From positions 1 through 50,935 of the forward strand of contig JAPLQX010000049.1 of NCBI GenBank assembly GCA_026399435.1: DNA of 50,935 nucleotides. The letters run 5' to 3'. Below are positions 42,633 to 50,935 of this stretch, piece after piece (position 1 is the stretch's first letter; each line of letters opens with the position of its first letter). The stretch comes from Rhodocyclales bacterium (lineage in GTDB: Bacteria > Pseudomonadota > Gammaproteobacteria > Burkholderiales > Rhodocyclaceae). The notes under the pieces are model-generated. The model had not been told where the DNA came from, searched no databases, and saw nothing but the letters and a program-made list of their open reading frames with translations. The translations under genes and the position numbers were made by a program.

Positions 42633-43747
42633 GCCTCGGCGGCGGCGACCACCGGTCGCAGGCGCTCAACGAAGGCTTCGAAGGAAAAGCGCGCGAGGTG
42701 CGTGTCGGCCAGCTCGGGTTTCGGTCTGGCGCGGCCCGCCAGCAATTCGTCGAGCAGGCGGCCGAAATCGGCGCCGCTGTCCTGGCGCGGATCGCGGTAG
42801 AGAAAACCGGTCAGGTCGTTGGTCACGGTTTCGGTGAATGGCGGCGCATGCACGGCGATCACGGGCGTGCCGCAGGCCTGAGCCTCGATGATGTTGAGGC
42901 CCAGCGCCTCCTTTTCCGGCAGGCCGGAGAGCAGGTAGTCGAGCTGCGGGTAGATCGCGGCGACGTTGCCCTGCTGGCCCCAGAAGCGCGCTTGTCCGGC
43001 CGGTAGTGGGGCAAGCGCGCGGTCGAGGTCGCGCACCGAGGCATAGCCGCCGCTGCCGAAGATTTCAAGATTGACCTCGCGATGACGGGCGAGTAGCGGC
43101 GCCAGATATGAGAACAGCAGCGGGAACTGCTTGATCGGCGTCAGGCGCGAGACGATGCCCAGCGTGAGGCCGGGACGCCGCTCGAATGCCGGATGCGGCC
43201 GCAGCATTTCGGCCAGCGGCTCCAGCCATCCCAGCAGGCGGTCGCGCCCCTTGCGCCGGTCCCAGTCGTAGCGGCTGGTGCGGCGGATGCTCTGCGCCCC
43301 GGGACGTTGCCCGAACTCGGCCACTCCGTAGAGCGGCTCGTCCCAGGCCGGCAGCCCGGCCGCCTTGAGGCCGTCGCGCACCCAGCCGGAGACGGCGTAG
43401 ATGCGATCGTGATCGGCGAAGGCGGCAGGGTCGCGGCCCTGTACCGGCATGTGCGCGATGGCGCTGCGCAGCCGCTGCGGCATGACGCTGCGCAATTCGA
43501 CCGGCAGCGGGCCGTGCGACAGCAGCCACAGCGGCCCCGCGGGCAGATGCTGCGGCAAGTCGGCGGCATCGGCGACGGCGACCCGCTCGGTGTCGGCGGG
43601 CAGTCCGAGCCGGTCCCAGAATCCGGCACGCGGATGCACCAGCAGGCGCGTCGGCACGCCGAGTTGCGACAGCGCGCGGCAGAGGAAAGCCGTGTACACC
43701 TCGCCGCCGCCGAAGTGCGGCTGCAGGTTGATCTGGACCAGTTTCAT
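42614..43747 (-). CDS. Glycosyltransferase, GT4-like
   Basis: A 377-residue GT-B protein. The N-terminus MKLVQINLQPHFGGGEVYTAFLCRAL carries the GGGE acceptor-site loop; later features are VSRLTPIKQFPLLFSYL, EIFGSGGY and the donor-binding EKEALGLNIIEAQACGTPVIA. The protein probably adds a sugar to the LPS core or O-antigen, with unknown sugar specificity. Start at 43747; the longer frame has no support. Hairpin repeats lie just upstream. Confidence 0.88.
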   Translation of the reverse strand: MKLVQINLQPHFGGGEVYTAFLCRALSQLGVPTRLLVHPRAGFWDRLGLPADTERVAVADAADLPQHLPAGPLWLLSHGPLPVELRSVMPQRLRSAIAHMPVQGRDPAAFADHDRIYAVSGWVRDGLKAAGLPAWDEPLYGVAEFGQRPGAQSIRRTSRYDWDRRKGRDRLLGWLEPLAEMLRPHPAFERRPGLTLGIVSRLTPIKQFPLLFSYLAPLLARHREVNLEIFGSGGYASVRDLDRALAPLPAGQARFWGQQGNVAAIYPQLDYLLSGLPEKEALGLNIIEAQACGTPVIAVHAPPFTETVTNDLTGFLYRDPRQDSGADFGRLLDELLAGRARPKPELADTHLARFSFEAFVERLRPVVAAAEAYTSRE

Positions 43748-43805
43748 TGGTCTGCCGCCGGGCCGCCCGCGCTGGCGCGGGATAAGGCTGGACACCTCCT
43801 CCTAT

Positions 43806-43859
43806 CCTCCCCCGCCAAGCGGGGGAGGTGACTAATCACCCCCGCCCAATGGGCGGGGG
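43806..43859. repeat. Two tandem GC-rich hairpins
   Basis: CCTCCCCCGC-caa-GCGGGGGAGG (43806-43828, 10-bp stem) is followed by CCCCCGCCC-aat-GGGCGGGGG (43839-43859, 9-bp stem). They occupy the 160-base gap between the ligase stop and the next glycosyltransferase start, both on the minus strand, and resemble the repeat pair at 23.4 kb. They might attenuate transcription between the two genes. No T-run follows. Confidence 0.75.
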
Positions 43860-43907
43860 ACGGGGGGTGGGCCGTCATATTTCCCGAAGGGGTGGGGGAT
43901 AAGCTGT

Positions 43908-45200
43908 TCATGTTTGCCGCCGTGGATTTTTCATCGCCGCGATCAGCACGCCGCAGATGAAGGCGAACAGTCCCAGCCGCCACCCGGAAAGATGGCCGTC
44001 GAGCAGGCAGCGCAACAGGTAGCCGCCAACGAAAAATGCGAGCAATAGCGCCTGGCCCTCTTGCCGTTCCCGGAACTGACTCCACGCACTGAAGACTGCA
44101 GTGCCCCCCGCGGCCAGCAAAAGCCCCAGTCCGGTCAGACCCGTTCCCAGCGCGAAATCGAGCCAACCGCTGTGGCTGCTGCCGAAGCCGGTATGCCCGT
44201 ATTTGATCGCTATCGCGCGACCGAATGCATCGTGACCAAATCCAATACCCATCGGATGTGCGGCTATGAAGTCGACTGCCTGACGCGCCCATGCAGCACG
44301 CAAGTATGCTGATTCTTCAACCTTGTTTCCGGACGGTGTTAGCGGCCGCGTTGCCACGTCGGTAGCCGTCAGGTTCACCCAGTTCATGCTGGGTGACGAC
44401 CAGCCGACGACAACAGATTCACGCAAGCCTTGCCATCGGTGCTCGAACTGCAGGGATCCCACGGCGATTAGTGTGGTCATGCCTATGACGAGCACGATGA
44501 TCCGCCAGTGGCGCAAACGCGCATTCAACAAGGCCAAGCTCGCCACCAGAAGCATTAGCAGCGTAATAGCGGTGCTGTTGCGCGATTGTAGTGCGAGATC
44601 GGACAGCAGCGAAAGCAGCAACAGCGCCCACCCCAAATGCCTGCTGAGCGCTAGCGGAGAGTAATGTGCAGTGGCCAAGACCAACCGGTCTGCCACAAGA
44701 AGGGTCAGGAAGAATCCGTTGATCGTGCCATGGTAGTCATAGGCAGCGAATGGCGTTGCCTTGAGTGGCCAATAGCCGGTTGCCAGCCATAGCGTGAACT
44801 GCCATGCGAGCATCCACATCATGTGTGCTGCCAATGCGGAAATCACGGCTTGTAATGCGCGTCCTTGAGGCAACTGCTTCGTTGCCCAGGCTCCGATAGC
44901 GCCAATCAGAAGCGGGACCAGCCAGTTCGCGCGGAACTGATCGAGCGAAAGAGCCGGTTCCGGCGCCACCGCGATGGAGTGAAAAGCGATCCATGCGGTG
45001 AGCGCTGCCAACCACCATGCAGTGGGTCTCAGCCATGGCGCGAGGCGGGGCAGCGTCTTGCGGCAGCCCCACGCCAGCGCAACCGAGCCGATCAGCACCA
45101 GCAGGTTGCGCAGGGCAATCGTATGCGGAATGGGAAAGATGAAGACGATCGCGGCGAGCCAGGCTTGCCAGAACCAGGTCATTGCTGCGCTCCGCGTCAT
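43908..45200 (-). CDS. waaL: O-antigen ligase/polymerase family protein (WaaL/Wzy_C)
   Basis: A 430-residue inner membrane protein with about 10-12 helices. The large periplasmic loop and its conserved histidine-containing region are visible as AHPMGIGFGHDAFG and GFGSSHSGWLDFALGTGLTGLGLLL, typical of the O-antigen ligase superfamily. It would attach O-antigen to lipid A-core or polymerise repeat units. The start may be 45200 or an ATG at 45182; 45200 overlaps the GT2 stop by four bases. Confidence 0.87.
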   Translation of the reverse strand: MTRSAAMTWFWQAWLAAIVFIFPIPHTIALRNLLVLIGSVALAWGCRKTLPRLAPWLRPTAWWLAALTAWIAFHSIAVAPEPALSLDQFRANWLVPLLIGAIGAWATKQLPQGRALQAVISALAAHMMWMLAWQFTLWLATGYWPLKATPFAAYDYHGTINGFFLTLLVADRLVLATAHYSPLALSRHLGWALLLLSLLSDLALQSRNSTAITLLMLLVASLALLNARLRHWRIIVLVIGMTTLIAVGSLQFEHRWQGLRESVVVGWSSPSMNWVNLTATDVATRPLTPSGNKVEESAYLRAAWARQAVDFIAAHPMGIGFGHDAFGRAIAIKYGHTGFGSSHSGWLDFALGTGLTGLGLLLAAGGTAVFSAWSQFRERQEGQALLLAFFVGGYLLRCLLDGHLSGWRLGLFAFICGVLIAAMKNPRRQT

Positions 45201-46174
45201 TTGCCGAGTCCGGCCAGCCAGGAGCGCAACCAGTGGCGCGCGATCCTGCGCCGCTGCGCGTTGCCGCGGGCGTGGCGCCAGAGCAGGCGCAGGAATCCTT
45301 CGCGGCGCAGGCGGCGCAAGGTGCGGGCTGCCGCTTCGCGATCCGGCATCTTCGTCAGCTTGTGGAACACCGACAGGGCGCCGTCCACCAGTTGGTGGCC
45401 AATCAGTGCGCGCAATTCGGCGTCGTCATCCAGCGCGGCGGACATCGCGGCCAGGGCTTCGGCGTTGACCACGCTGCTGTCCACGATGGCCTGCAGCCGG
45501 CGCTGGCTTTGCTCGGCGCTGAAGCTGCGCAGCGGAATCCGGTAATGCACGGCGATATGCCCCGTATAGCGGACGCGCCGCGCCGCCAGCAGGGCCCGCG
45601 TGGTCCAGATCACGTCCTCGTGGATCAGCTGCGGCACGAAGCGGTAGCCGTTGCTCTCGATGAAATCGCGGCGATAGAGGTGCAGCCAGACCATGTGCAG
45701 GAAGCGGCCGGCCTGCAAGCGCTGGCGCAACCATTCGCCACCGGGCACGATGCCGGTGACTGGCGCATCGGCATAGATCGCGTAGTCCTTCTCGCGCCCC
45801 TCGAAGTGGTAATTGGCATTCAGCAGCACCATGTCGAGCTGCCCGTCTTCCGCCAGCCGCAGCGCCTCGGTGTAGGCGTCGGGGGAAACGAAATCGTCAG
45901 AATCGACAAAGGCAAGGTACTTGCCGTGCGCCGCGTCCAGTCCGGTGTTGCGTGCCGCCGAAAGCCCGCCGTTTTCCTGGCGGATCACCCGCATCTGCGG
46001 CAGGTGCGGCGCGAATTCGGCAAGAATGCGCGGGCAGTCGTCGGTCGAGCCGTCGTCGACGACGATGATCTCGTCGGCCGGCGGGCTCAGCGCAGCAAGG
46101 CTTTCCAGACAGCGCGGCAGGTAGGCAGCGACGTTGTACACGGGCATGACAATGGAAAACGTCGGCGCGCTCAT
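45197..46174 (-). CDS. Glycosyltransferase family 2
   Basis: A 325-residue GT-A enzyme. It starts TFSIVMPVYNVAAYLPRCLESL, with the nucleotide-binding EIIVVDDGSTDDCP, GGLSAARNTGLDAAHGKYLAFVDSDD (the DXD motif is DSDD) and the catalytic-region IHEDVIWTT. Sugar specificity is unknown. The ATG at 46174 overlaps the upstream stop by four bases; a longer frame starting at 46204 is less likely. Confidence 0.9.
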   Translation of the reverse strand: MSAPTFSIVMPVYNVAAYLPRCLESLAALSPPADEIIVVDDGSTDDCPRILAEFAPHLPQMRVIRQENGGLSAARNTGLDAAHGKYLAFVDSDDFVSPDAYTEALRLAEDGQLDMVLLNANYHFEGREKDYAIYADAPVTGIVPGGEWLRQRLQAGRFLHMVWLHLYRRDFIESNGYRFVPQLIHEDVIWTTRALLAARRVRYTGHIAVHYRIPLRSFSAEQSQRRLQAIVDSSVVNAEALAAMSAALDDDAELRALIGHQLVDGALSVFHKLTKMPDREAAARTLRRLRREGFLRLLWRHARGNAQRRRIARHWLRSWLAGLGK

Positions 46175-47160
46175 GGCAGCCGCCCCCGTTTGCCTTCGTG
46201 CCATTCCAGCAGAACTTGATGCAGCGTCTCCGCACGGTTGGCGTAGGTGTGCCGCGCCATGACATGTGCGTGGCAGCGTTCGGCCAGATCGCGTGCGGCG
46301 GCAAAGTTCGCCAGCCAGTATTCGATTTGGGTCACAGCGTCGTCCAGCCCGTCGAACTCGGCCCAGTTGTCATTGGGGGTGAAATCGTCTCGGGCGTGGG
46401 TACGCTTGTCGCAGAGCAGGAAGCCGCCGCAAGCCGGAATGCCGTAGCAGCGCTCGGGCAGGCCCGAGGCCACGGGCGCGCCATAGTCGCAGGAGGCGCC
46501 GAAGTTGAGGTTGATGCGGCTCTTCTGGATCAGGGCCACCTGTTCTTCGACGCTCATGTCGGCCGATTCACGGAACAGGAAGCGGATGCCGCGCGCGGCC
46601 AGCCGCTCGCGCAGCGCGGCGAAGAACTCCTGGCGGCTGCGCATTTCCTTGTACCGACTGCCGTCCATGGCGCCGAAAAAGCTGACGTCGTGCTCATAGC
46701 GGACCGGGTCGCGCAGTTCGGCGAGCGTCGCGCCGTGCAAGTGGTAGCGGGAAATGTCGGCGGCATTGGCGAGGTAGAGCACGCTGTCGGCGAAGCGGCG
46801 GCGCGCATCGACCAGGCTGTGCGAGGCATAGATGTCGAACAGGCGCGCGCGGTCCAGCCAGTCCAGCCGCCACGCCGCGCGGTTCAGGTAATGCGGCGCG
46901 TCGCGGTTCCAGGCCAGCAAGGGTATGCCGCGCGCGGCCAACTGTCGCTTCAGGCGGTAGACTTTCAGTGGTGCGCGCAGAGGATAGTAGAACCAGATCA
47001 CGCAGGCCAGCGCTTGTCGTGGCCATTTGCTGGGCGCATGCGGGTCAATTTGCGCGAACGCAAGTCCCCGCTGTTCCAGCGCCTGTTCCAGCGGTGGTGT
47101 AAGGCCGCGGCCAAATGGATGGAGAATCAGCCCTGGTTCGCTCATGGTCAGGCGCGCCAT
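46171..47160 (-). CDS. CgeB-like glycosyltransferase family protein
   Basis: A 329-residue protein resembling the CgeB/spore-maturation-like group of GT-B transferases: YLANAADISRYHL, VSFFGAMDGSRYKEMRSRQEF, KSRINLNFGASCDYGAPVASGLPERCYGIPACGGFLLCDKR (quoted in parts: SRINLNFG, ERCYGIPACGGFLLCD). The DNA-side start is uncertain: 47160 gives a 13-base overlap with the DUF707-like gene, while the ATG at 47145 gives a 2-base gap. Its role in the glycan is unknown. Confidence 0.82.
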   Translation of the reverse strand: MARLTMSEPGLILHPFGRGLTPPLEQALEQRGLAFAQIDPHAPSKWPRQALACVIWFYYPLRAPLKVYRLKRQLAARGIPLLAWNRDAPHYLNRAAWRLDWLDRARLFDIYASHSLVDARRRFADSVLYLANAADISRYHLHGATLAELRDPVRYEHDVSFFGAMDGSRYKEMRSRQEFFAALRERLAARGIRFLFRESADMSVEEQVALIQKSRINLNFGASCDYGAPVASGLPERCYGIPACGGFLLCDKRTHARDDFTPNDNWAEFDGLDDAVTQIEYWLANFAAARDLAERCHAHVMARHTYANRAETLHQVLLEWHEGKRGRLP

Positions 47161-47951
47161 CGCCTGGCGCGATGCACCCGCTTCTTTATGCCTTCAAACA
47201 AGGGCACCACCAACCGGCCGAGAAAGTCGGGCAGGAGAAAGACCAGCCGGTGGCCACTGCGCTCGGTGCCCAGGCTGCCGAAACGCGGGTAGGTTTCCTT
47301 GATGTGACGGTACTCGGCAAATGGATCGATGCCAGAGGCCTTCAGCTTGAGGTAGAACGCGCCACCGTCGAGCGACACGGCCTTGGTGTGGGCCACCTGA
47401 ATCGCATCGACGATCGCTATCCTCCCTTCGCCGGCGAGCAGCGAGGCCCAAGCGTAGTCGATTCCCCAGGTGCTGCGACTGAGGCCGAACGTGGGCAGCA
47501 GGCGTTCGAGCGCCTCGCGGGAGAAGCATGGTGCCATGACTTCGATGAAGCGGGCCCGGCGTATGACGCAGACCGGGTTGTGCAGCGTCACGTCGTGATT
47601 GGCGTGAGTACCCCAGCGCAGGCTCGGTTGGGCGAGATACAAGTTGTACTCGTCGCAAAGTGCGAACAGACGCGAGATGTCGCCCCGCTGGAAATCGATG
47701 TCGTCGTCGACGATGAGGACGTAGCGGTACCGGCTCGCGGCGATGGCCTTGCTGTAGAACGCGACGAAGGCGTCGAATTTATTGGTGCCCGCGTCTTCGT
47801 AATATTCGGCGAGGGACTCCGGGCGCGGGGTGATATACCAGCTGACGCAGCAATCCCAGTTTCTGTCGGGTTCCTGGGCGATAAGCCGTGGATGCAGCGA
47901 TGCTGCGCCAGCGCGAAAGAAGACCAGGTACGGCCGCGGAGAACCGGTCAC
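47148..47951 (-). CDS. DUF707-like protein, possible glycosyltransferase
   Basis: A 267-residue protein whose pattern fits DUF707: YRYVLIVDDDIDFQRGD (an acidic DDD stretch like a nucleotide-sugar metal site), LCDEYNLYLAQPSLRW, VEVMAPCFSREALERLLPTF and STWGIDYAWASLL. DUF707 is mostly studied in plants and fungi; a glycosyltransferase-like role is assumed. It sits in the glycan operon, six bases after the methyltransferase gene. Confidence 0.75.
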   Translation of the reverse strand: MTGSPRPYLVFFRAGAASLHPRLIAQEPDRNWDCCVSWYITPRPESLAEYYEDAGTNKFDAFVAFYSKAIAASRYRYVLIVDDDIDFQRGDISRLFALCDEYNLYLAQPSLRWGTHANHDVTLHNPVCVIRRARFIEVMAPCFSREALERLLPTFGLSRSTWGIDYAWASLLAGEGRIAIVDAIQVAHTKAVSLDGGAFYLKLKASGIDPFAEYRHIKETYPRFGSLGTERSGHRLVFLLPDFLGRLVVPLFEGIKKRVHRARRWRA

Positions 47952-47957
47952 GTTCTC

Positions 47958-48941
47958 TCAGCCAGCGCGTGCGGGGCCAAGCACGAAGCCGCCGCAATCA
48001 CCATCGCCGATATGGTTCAGGACGTCGACGAAGCCCGCAATCACCCGGAGTCGTTCCGGGTCCGGTACGGGATGGTCGGCTTGGGCCGCGAGGGGAATGT
48101 CATTGACGTAGTTCTCGCTGGCCAGGAACTGCCCCGGGTCGGAGTCGAAAAAGCTGCTCCTGATCTTCAGACCGAGCTGCTCCGCCATCAGATGCATTCC
48201 GCGCGGCGAGGGAATAAACAGATGTCGTGGCGCATCGAGGGCATACCAGTGCTGACGGAACTTGCGCCAGGCAAAGCAGCCTGCGACAGGCACTCTGACC
48301 AGAATGTGCCCGCCGTCGGCCAGCCTCGCCCGCGCATGTGTCAGCGCCGCCAGGGGGTCGGCCATATGTTCCAGCGAATGATGGAACATGACCAGATCGT
48401 AGGTACCGGACTCCTGCTCGATGCCCCAGTTGCCGATCGTCAGTTCGGGACCATGAGAAACGGGCTTGGGGAGAAAGGGATCGATACCTTTGAGCCGGGT
48501 GAATCCGTCGCGCCGCAGTTTCATCAGGAGCTGTCCGCCGCCGCATCCGACGTCGAGTAACCGGGCGGAAGTTGATATGCCAATTCCCTGGAACCAGTCG
48601 AGATAGCCCGGCTTGCGTTTTGAGCTTGCCGCAAGCAAGCTACCGGCAATGCCGGAATCGTGGCCGAGCCAGGAATTGGTTCGCCGCCGCCGCAAGGCAA
48701 TTTCAAGCGGCGAACTTTTCTTGGCGGTCGCCGAATAGGAATAGTAGTTCGACGGGTAGTGCCGCGCCAGATCCGTTGGCACTTCTGCGATTTGCAGGGT
48801 TCCGCAAGCGGCGCATTCGAAATAGAGAAACTCTTCCCGTGAACCAAAATACATTTCTCGAAACACGTACTCGCGGTGCTTTTCTTTTGCGCTACATGCC
48901 ACGCAGATTCGCAGGGCGGGATCTCCAGACGCCAGACTCAC
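47958..48941 (-). CDS. SAM-dependent methyltransferase with N-terminal zinc-ribbon-like cysteines
   Basis: A 327-residue class I methyltransferase. The N-terminus has paired cysteines (CVAC and, after about 30 residues, CAAC) like a zinc ribbon; the SAM motif is RLLDVGCGGGQLL, followed by FHHSLEHMADP, LADGGHILVRVPV and DAPRHLFIPS. This arrangement occurs in sugar and lipid methyltransferases of glycan clusters. I set the start at GTG 48941, giving a four-base overlap with the upstream stop; an ATG at 48980 would overlap by 43 bases. Confidence 0.85.
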   Translation of the reverse strand: MSLASGDPALRICVACSAKEKHREYVFREMYFGSREEFLYFECAACGTLQIAEVPTDLARHYPSNYYSYSATAKKSSPLEIALRRRRTNSWLGHDSGIAGSLLAASSKRKPGYLDWFQGIGISTSARLLDVGCGGGQLLMKLRRDGFTRLKGIDPFLPKPVSHGPELTIGNWGIEQESGTYDLVMFHHSLEHMADPLAALTHARARLADGGHILVRVPVAGCFAWRKFRQHWYALDAPRHLFIPSPRGMHLMAEQLGLKIRSSFFDSDPGQFLASENYVNDIPLAAQADHPVPDPERLRVIAGFVDVLNHIGDGDCGGFVLGPARAG

Positions 48942-49624
48942 GGCGCACTTTCGCCAGTTTGCTGTGGCCTCGCCAGACAATAGACGATATGTCCCTGCAC
49001 ACTGAGGTAGCGCGCGGCCACCCGGGCCTCCAGGCGCGATGCCACCTCCTCGAACCAGTCGGGGTAGAAGCGGAAGCAGTCAACCGGGAATCTGTGGTAC
49101 TGGAAGCCGGGCATGACCGTATGTACGACCAGCACGCCGCCTGGTTTGAGCAGGCCGTAACAGTCGCGAATGTGGCGATAGGGATCGACGAGATGCTCGA
49201 TCATTGCGTGAGAAGCGATTATGTCGACCGCGGGAATTGCAGGAGGAAGTTCTTCATAATTCCACCGGTAGTCCATATCCTCATGCAGTCCGGCGGTCAG
49301 TATCTGTGTTACCGGAATTCCCGAGGCCTTGCCATAGGCTGAGCACGCGGAGCGCCGCTCTCCGGCGAGCAGAAGCGTATGTTCGGGCTTGGCAAATCGT
49401 CGCAGGGCATGTACGACTTCGCCGAGAATAGTGCCCGATTCGGAATTCAATCCCGAGATCGCGAGTGAGACATGTTGCGCGCCATCCTCGAATTGGCCCA
49501 AGGCTCGCGTCACCGAGACGATGACACGACGCGCGCATTCCTCTTCAAATAGATCGCGATACACGCCTTTGAGTAGACGTCGGTATATTGAACGTTTGAT
49601 TCGCTTGCGCAGACTATGCGACAT
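48938..49624 (-). CDS. SAM-dependent methyltransferase
   Basis: A 228-residue protein. The C-terminal half is methyltransferase-like: VDIIASHAMIEHLVDPYRHIRDCYGLLKPGGVLVVHTVMPGF (quoted in parts: ASHAMIEHLVDP, LLKPGGVLVVHT) and FRFYPDWFEEV. The usual GxGxG SAM loop is degenerate at its position, so either it binds SAM differently or the protein is a related methyltransferase-like subunit. It overlaps the other methyltransferase by four bases and would act with it. Confidence 0.78.
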   Translation of the reverse strand: MSHSLRKRIKRSIYRRLLKGVYRDLFEEECARRVIVSVTRALGQFEDGAQHVSLAISGLNSESGTILGEVVHALRRFAKPEHTLLLAGERRSACSAYGKASGIPVTQILTAGLHEDMDYRWNYEELPPAIPAVDIIASHAMIEHLVDPYRHIRDCYGLLKPGGVLVVHTVMPGFQYHRFPVDCFRFYPDWFEEVASRLEARVAARYLSVQGHIVYCLARPQQTGESAP

Positions 49625-49760
49625 AGGTTATTCCATGGGGTCGAAGGATACCCGTAATAGTAGCTACGGTAGACAGATTAAGTAAGCGCTTTTCGGTGGT
49701 TGGCCCCAACCCGATCAGTTTCCCTGGCGTTTGCGACGTGGGGCCGTTTCTGCGCATGAC

Positions 49761-50321
49761 TTATTCCCTGCATTTTTTGATCGTGGCCGGCACGCCGGCG
49801 ACTACTGCGTAGGCCGGCACATCCTCGCGCACCACGGCGCCGGCGGCCACCACGGCGCCATCGCCGATCGTGACGCCTGCCAGGATGATCGCGTTGGCGC
49901 CAAGCCAGACATCGCGGCCGATGCGTATCGGCCGCGCATCCACCGGCTGCGAACGGATCGTCGCGCCGCGCGCATAGCGGTGCTGGTAGGAGATGATGCG
50001 CACCCCGGGGCCGATCAGCGTGTCGTCGCCGATATCGACGCCGCCCGTGCCATTGATGATGGCGTAGTTGTTAACCTTGACCCGGTCACCGAGTCGAACG
50101 CCGCCGTCACCACCCTGCACATAGGCGTAGCGGTTCAGGTCGACTTTGTCGCCGAGTCGTACTCCCGGGCTGCGCGTGGCGTCGACCGAGGCGTCGGAGT
50201 CGATCTTGCAGCCGCGTCCCAGTTCGATGCGCTCATGGCCCTTGATATAGGCGGAGAAGGACACCCGGTTGCCGGCGCGGCGCTGCTGCACGATAAAGAG
50301 TAGATGCTTGAAGAGATTCAA
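49761..50321 (-). CDS. Hexapeptide-repeat acyltransferase (LbetaH, WbbJ-like)
   Basis: A 186-residue left-handed beta-helix acyltransferase, probably O-acetylating a sugar of the glycan. Repeats run from [19 protein letters not shown] to [31 protein letters not shown], with the catalytic-type histidine in [13 protein letters not shown]. The start is a TTG at 50321, two bases after the asparagine synthase stop. The 136-base gap on its other side (49625-49760) shows no gene. Confidence 0.87.
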   Translation of the reverse strand: MNLFKHLLFIVQQRRAGNRVSFSAYIKGHERIELGRGCKIDSDASVDATRSPGVRLGDKVDLNRYAYVQGGDGGVRLGDRVKVNNYAIINGTGGVDIGDDTLIGPGVRIISYQHRYARGATIRSQPVDARPIRIGRDVWLGANAIILAGVTIGDGAVVAAGAVVREDVPAYAVVAGVPATIKKCRE

Positions 50322-50323
50322 GG

Positions 50324-50935
50324 TCAGCCTTCCAGCGGGTGCGTTTCGAGCCAGGCCAGCAGCACGGCGAAAGTGTACATCAGGCGCACGTTGCCCTGTC
50401 CCTGCCGCGCCTCCTGCCACAAGGCGGCGAGAGGGCCCGCCGCCAGCCAGGGTGCACGCGTCGCGGCGGCGGCGACCTGTGCCTCGCCCCAGTCGCGCCA
50501 CGGCTCGCTGAAATTGGCGCGCAGGGGCACGGAGAAGCCATGCTTCTCGCGGTTCCAGACGGTTTCCGGCAGGTGCCGGCGCGCCAGCGCGCGCAGCAGG
50601 GCCTTGCCGCCGCCGGCATCGAAATGCACGCTGGCAGGCAGGCGCAGCATGCGATCCTGCAGCGCGTTGGCCAGCAGCGGCACGCGCACTTCGAGTCCGT
50701 GCGCCATGCTGGCGCGGTCGGTCTTGGCCAGGCAGTTTTCCGAGAGATAGGTCCACAGGTCGGCGCGCAGCAAGGCGCCGCGGTCGTAGTTGCCGTGCTG
50801 CGCGGCGAGCTTGCGCCAGAGCTCGAGGGTGTGGCCCGGCCGCGCGTCGCGGGCGACCTCGGGGGCGAGATAGCGGCGCAGGTCCTTGCGGCTGCCCGGG
50901 TAATCGCCCAGCTCGACGCGGCGGTAGAGCAGCAA
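50324..50935 (-). CDS. asnB: Asparagine synthase-like protein, C-terminal part (truncated by window edge)
   Basis: The last 203 residues of a glutamine-hydrolysing asparagine synthase-type protein; the amidotransferase domain and the first part of the synthetase domain are outside the window. Visible synthetase landmarks are [26 protein letters not shown] and the C-terminal [11 protein letters not shown]. In glycan clusters such genes often act as amidotransferases on sugars or peptide modifiers rather than in asparagine supply. The neighbouring acyltransferase gene follows by two bases. Confidence 0.9.
   Translation of the reverse strand: MLLYRRVELGDYPGSRKDLRRYLAPEVARDARPGHTLELWRKLAAQHGNYDRGALLRADLWTYLSENCLAKTDRASMAHGLEVRVPLLANALQDRMLRLPASVHFDAGGGKALLRALARRHLPETVWNREKHGFSVPLRANFSEPWRDWGEAQVAAAATRAPWLAAGPLAALWQEARQGQGNVRLMYTFAVLLAWLETHPLEG

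Noticed and set aside
1..50935. CRISPR array, tRNA genes, prophage or transposase
   Set aside because: No regular spacer-repeat pattern, tRNA-like cloverleaf or integrase/transposase motifs were seen.

Overview
The window is a high-GC, densely packed proteobacterial chromosome segment. Gene content points to a betaproteobacterium: an IlvA with two C-terminal ACT domains, DUF1840, DUF2905 and DUF2721 proteins, a ZapB-like/ZapA pair followed by 6S RNA, cobalamin-dependent MetH, TRAP carriers and a WaaQ/WaaG-type LPS region. The GC-rich hairpin repeats and the metabolic style (malonate, oxalate and CoA-ester metabolism) suggest a Rhodocyclales/Sterolibacteriaceae-like lineage. That placement is inference; no marker gene for taxonomy is present. 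No tRNA, rRNA, CRISPR array, prophage or transposase gene was seen, and no gene-free stretch exceeds 300 bases.

Layout. 1-3.7 kb: a yqaA gene broken by a small palindromic repeat, then ilvA, a PatB/MalY-type lyase and 5-formyltetrahydrofolate cyclo-ligase. 3.8-9.5 kb: lytic transglycosylase, an NAD-dependent epimerase carrying an in-frame repeat insertion, cca, DUF2905, an alpha/beta hydrolase and DUF1840. 9.5-15.5 kb: trans-aconitate methyltransferase, an orphan TRAP binding protein, an unknown gene and metH. 15.7-23.4 kb: two divergent rhodaneses, a membrane thioredoxin, an MFS carrier, an enoyl-CoA hydratase, exported unknowns, an FAD oxidoreductase, a tandem pair of exported DsrE-like proteins and a YrfG-like HAD phosphatase.

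23.6-30.2 kb is a complete malonate catabolism operon: GntR/FCD regulator, malonyl-CoA decarboxylase (MatA), TRAP DctP-DctQ-DctM and malonyl-CoA synthetase (MatB), with a palindromic operator in front. Together they would import malonate, activate it to malonyl-CoA and decarboxylate it to acetyl-CoA. 30.2-34.3 kb holds lipid and stress genes (PlsC-like acyltransferase, DUF2721, SGNH hydrolase, GST, TSUP permease, EVE protein). 34.4-39.3 kb holds a FAH-family enzyme and, on the other strand, an operon of oxalyl-CoA synthetase-like ligase, PanE2-type reductase and OFA-family (oxalate/formate) transporter. This reads as a reductive oxalate assimilation module (oxalate to oxalyl-CoA to glyoxylate).

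39.5-40.3 kb: 6S RNA with a strong terminator, zapA and a zapB-like gene. 40.4-50.9 kb: a surface glycan region with heptosyltransferase, WaaG-like and other glycosyltransferases, an O-antigen ligase, GT2, CgeB-like and DUF707-like proteins, two methyltransferases, a hexapeptide acyltransferase and the C-terminal part of an asparagine synthase cut by the window edge.

The most unusual structural signal is a 39-bp dispersed element found three times, each time inside and in frame with an unrelated gene (malonyl-CoA decarboxylase, malonyl-CoA synthetase, heptosyltransferase). Two other small repeat types also sit in coding sequence (yqaA, epimerase).
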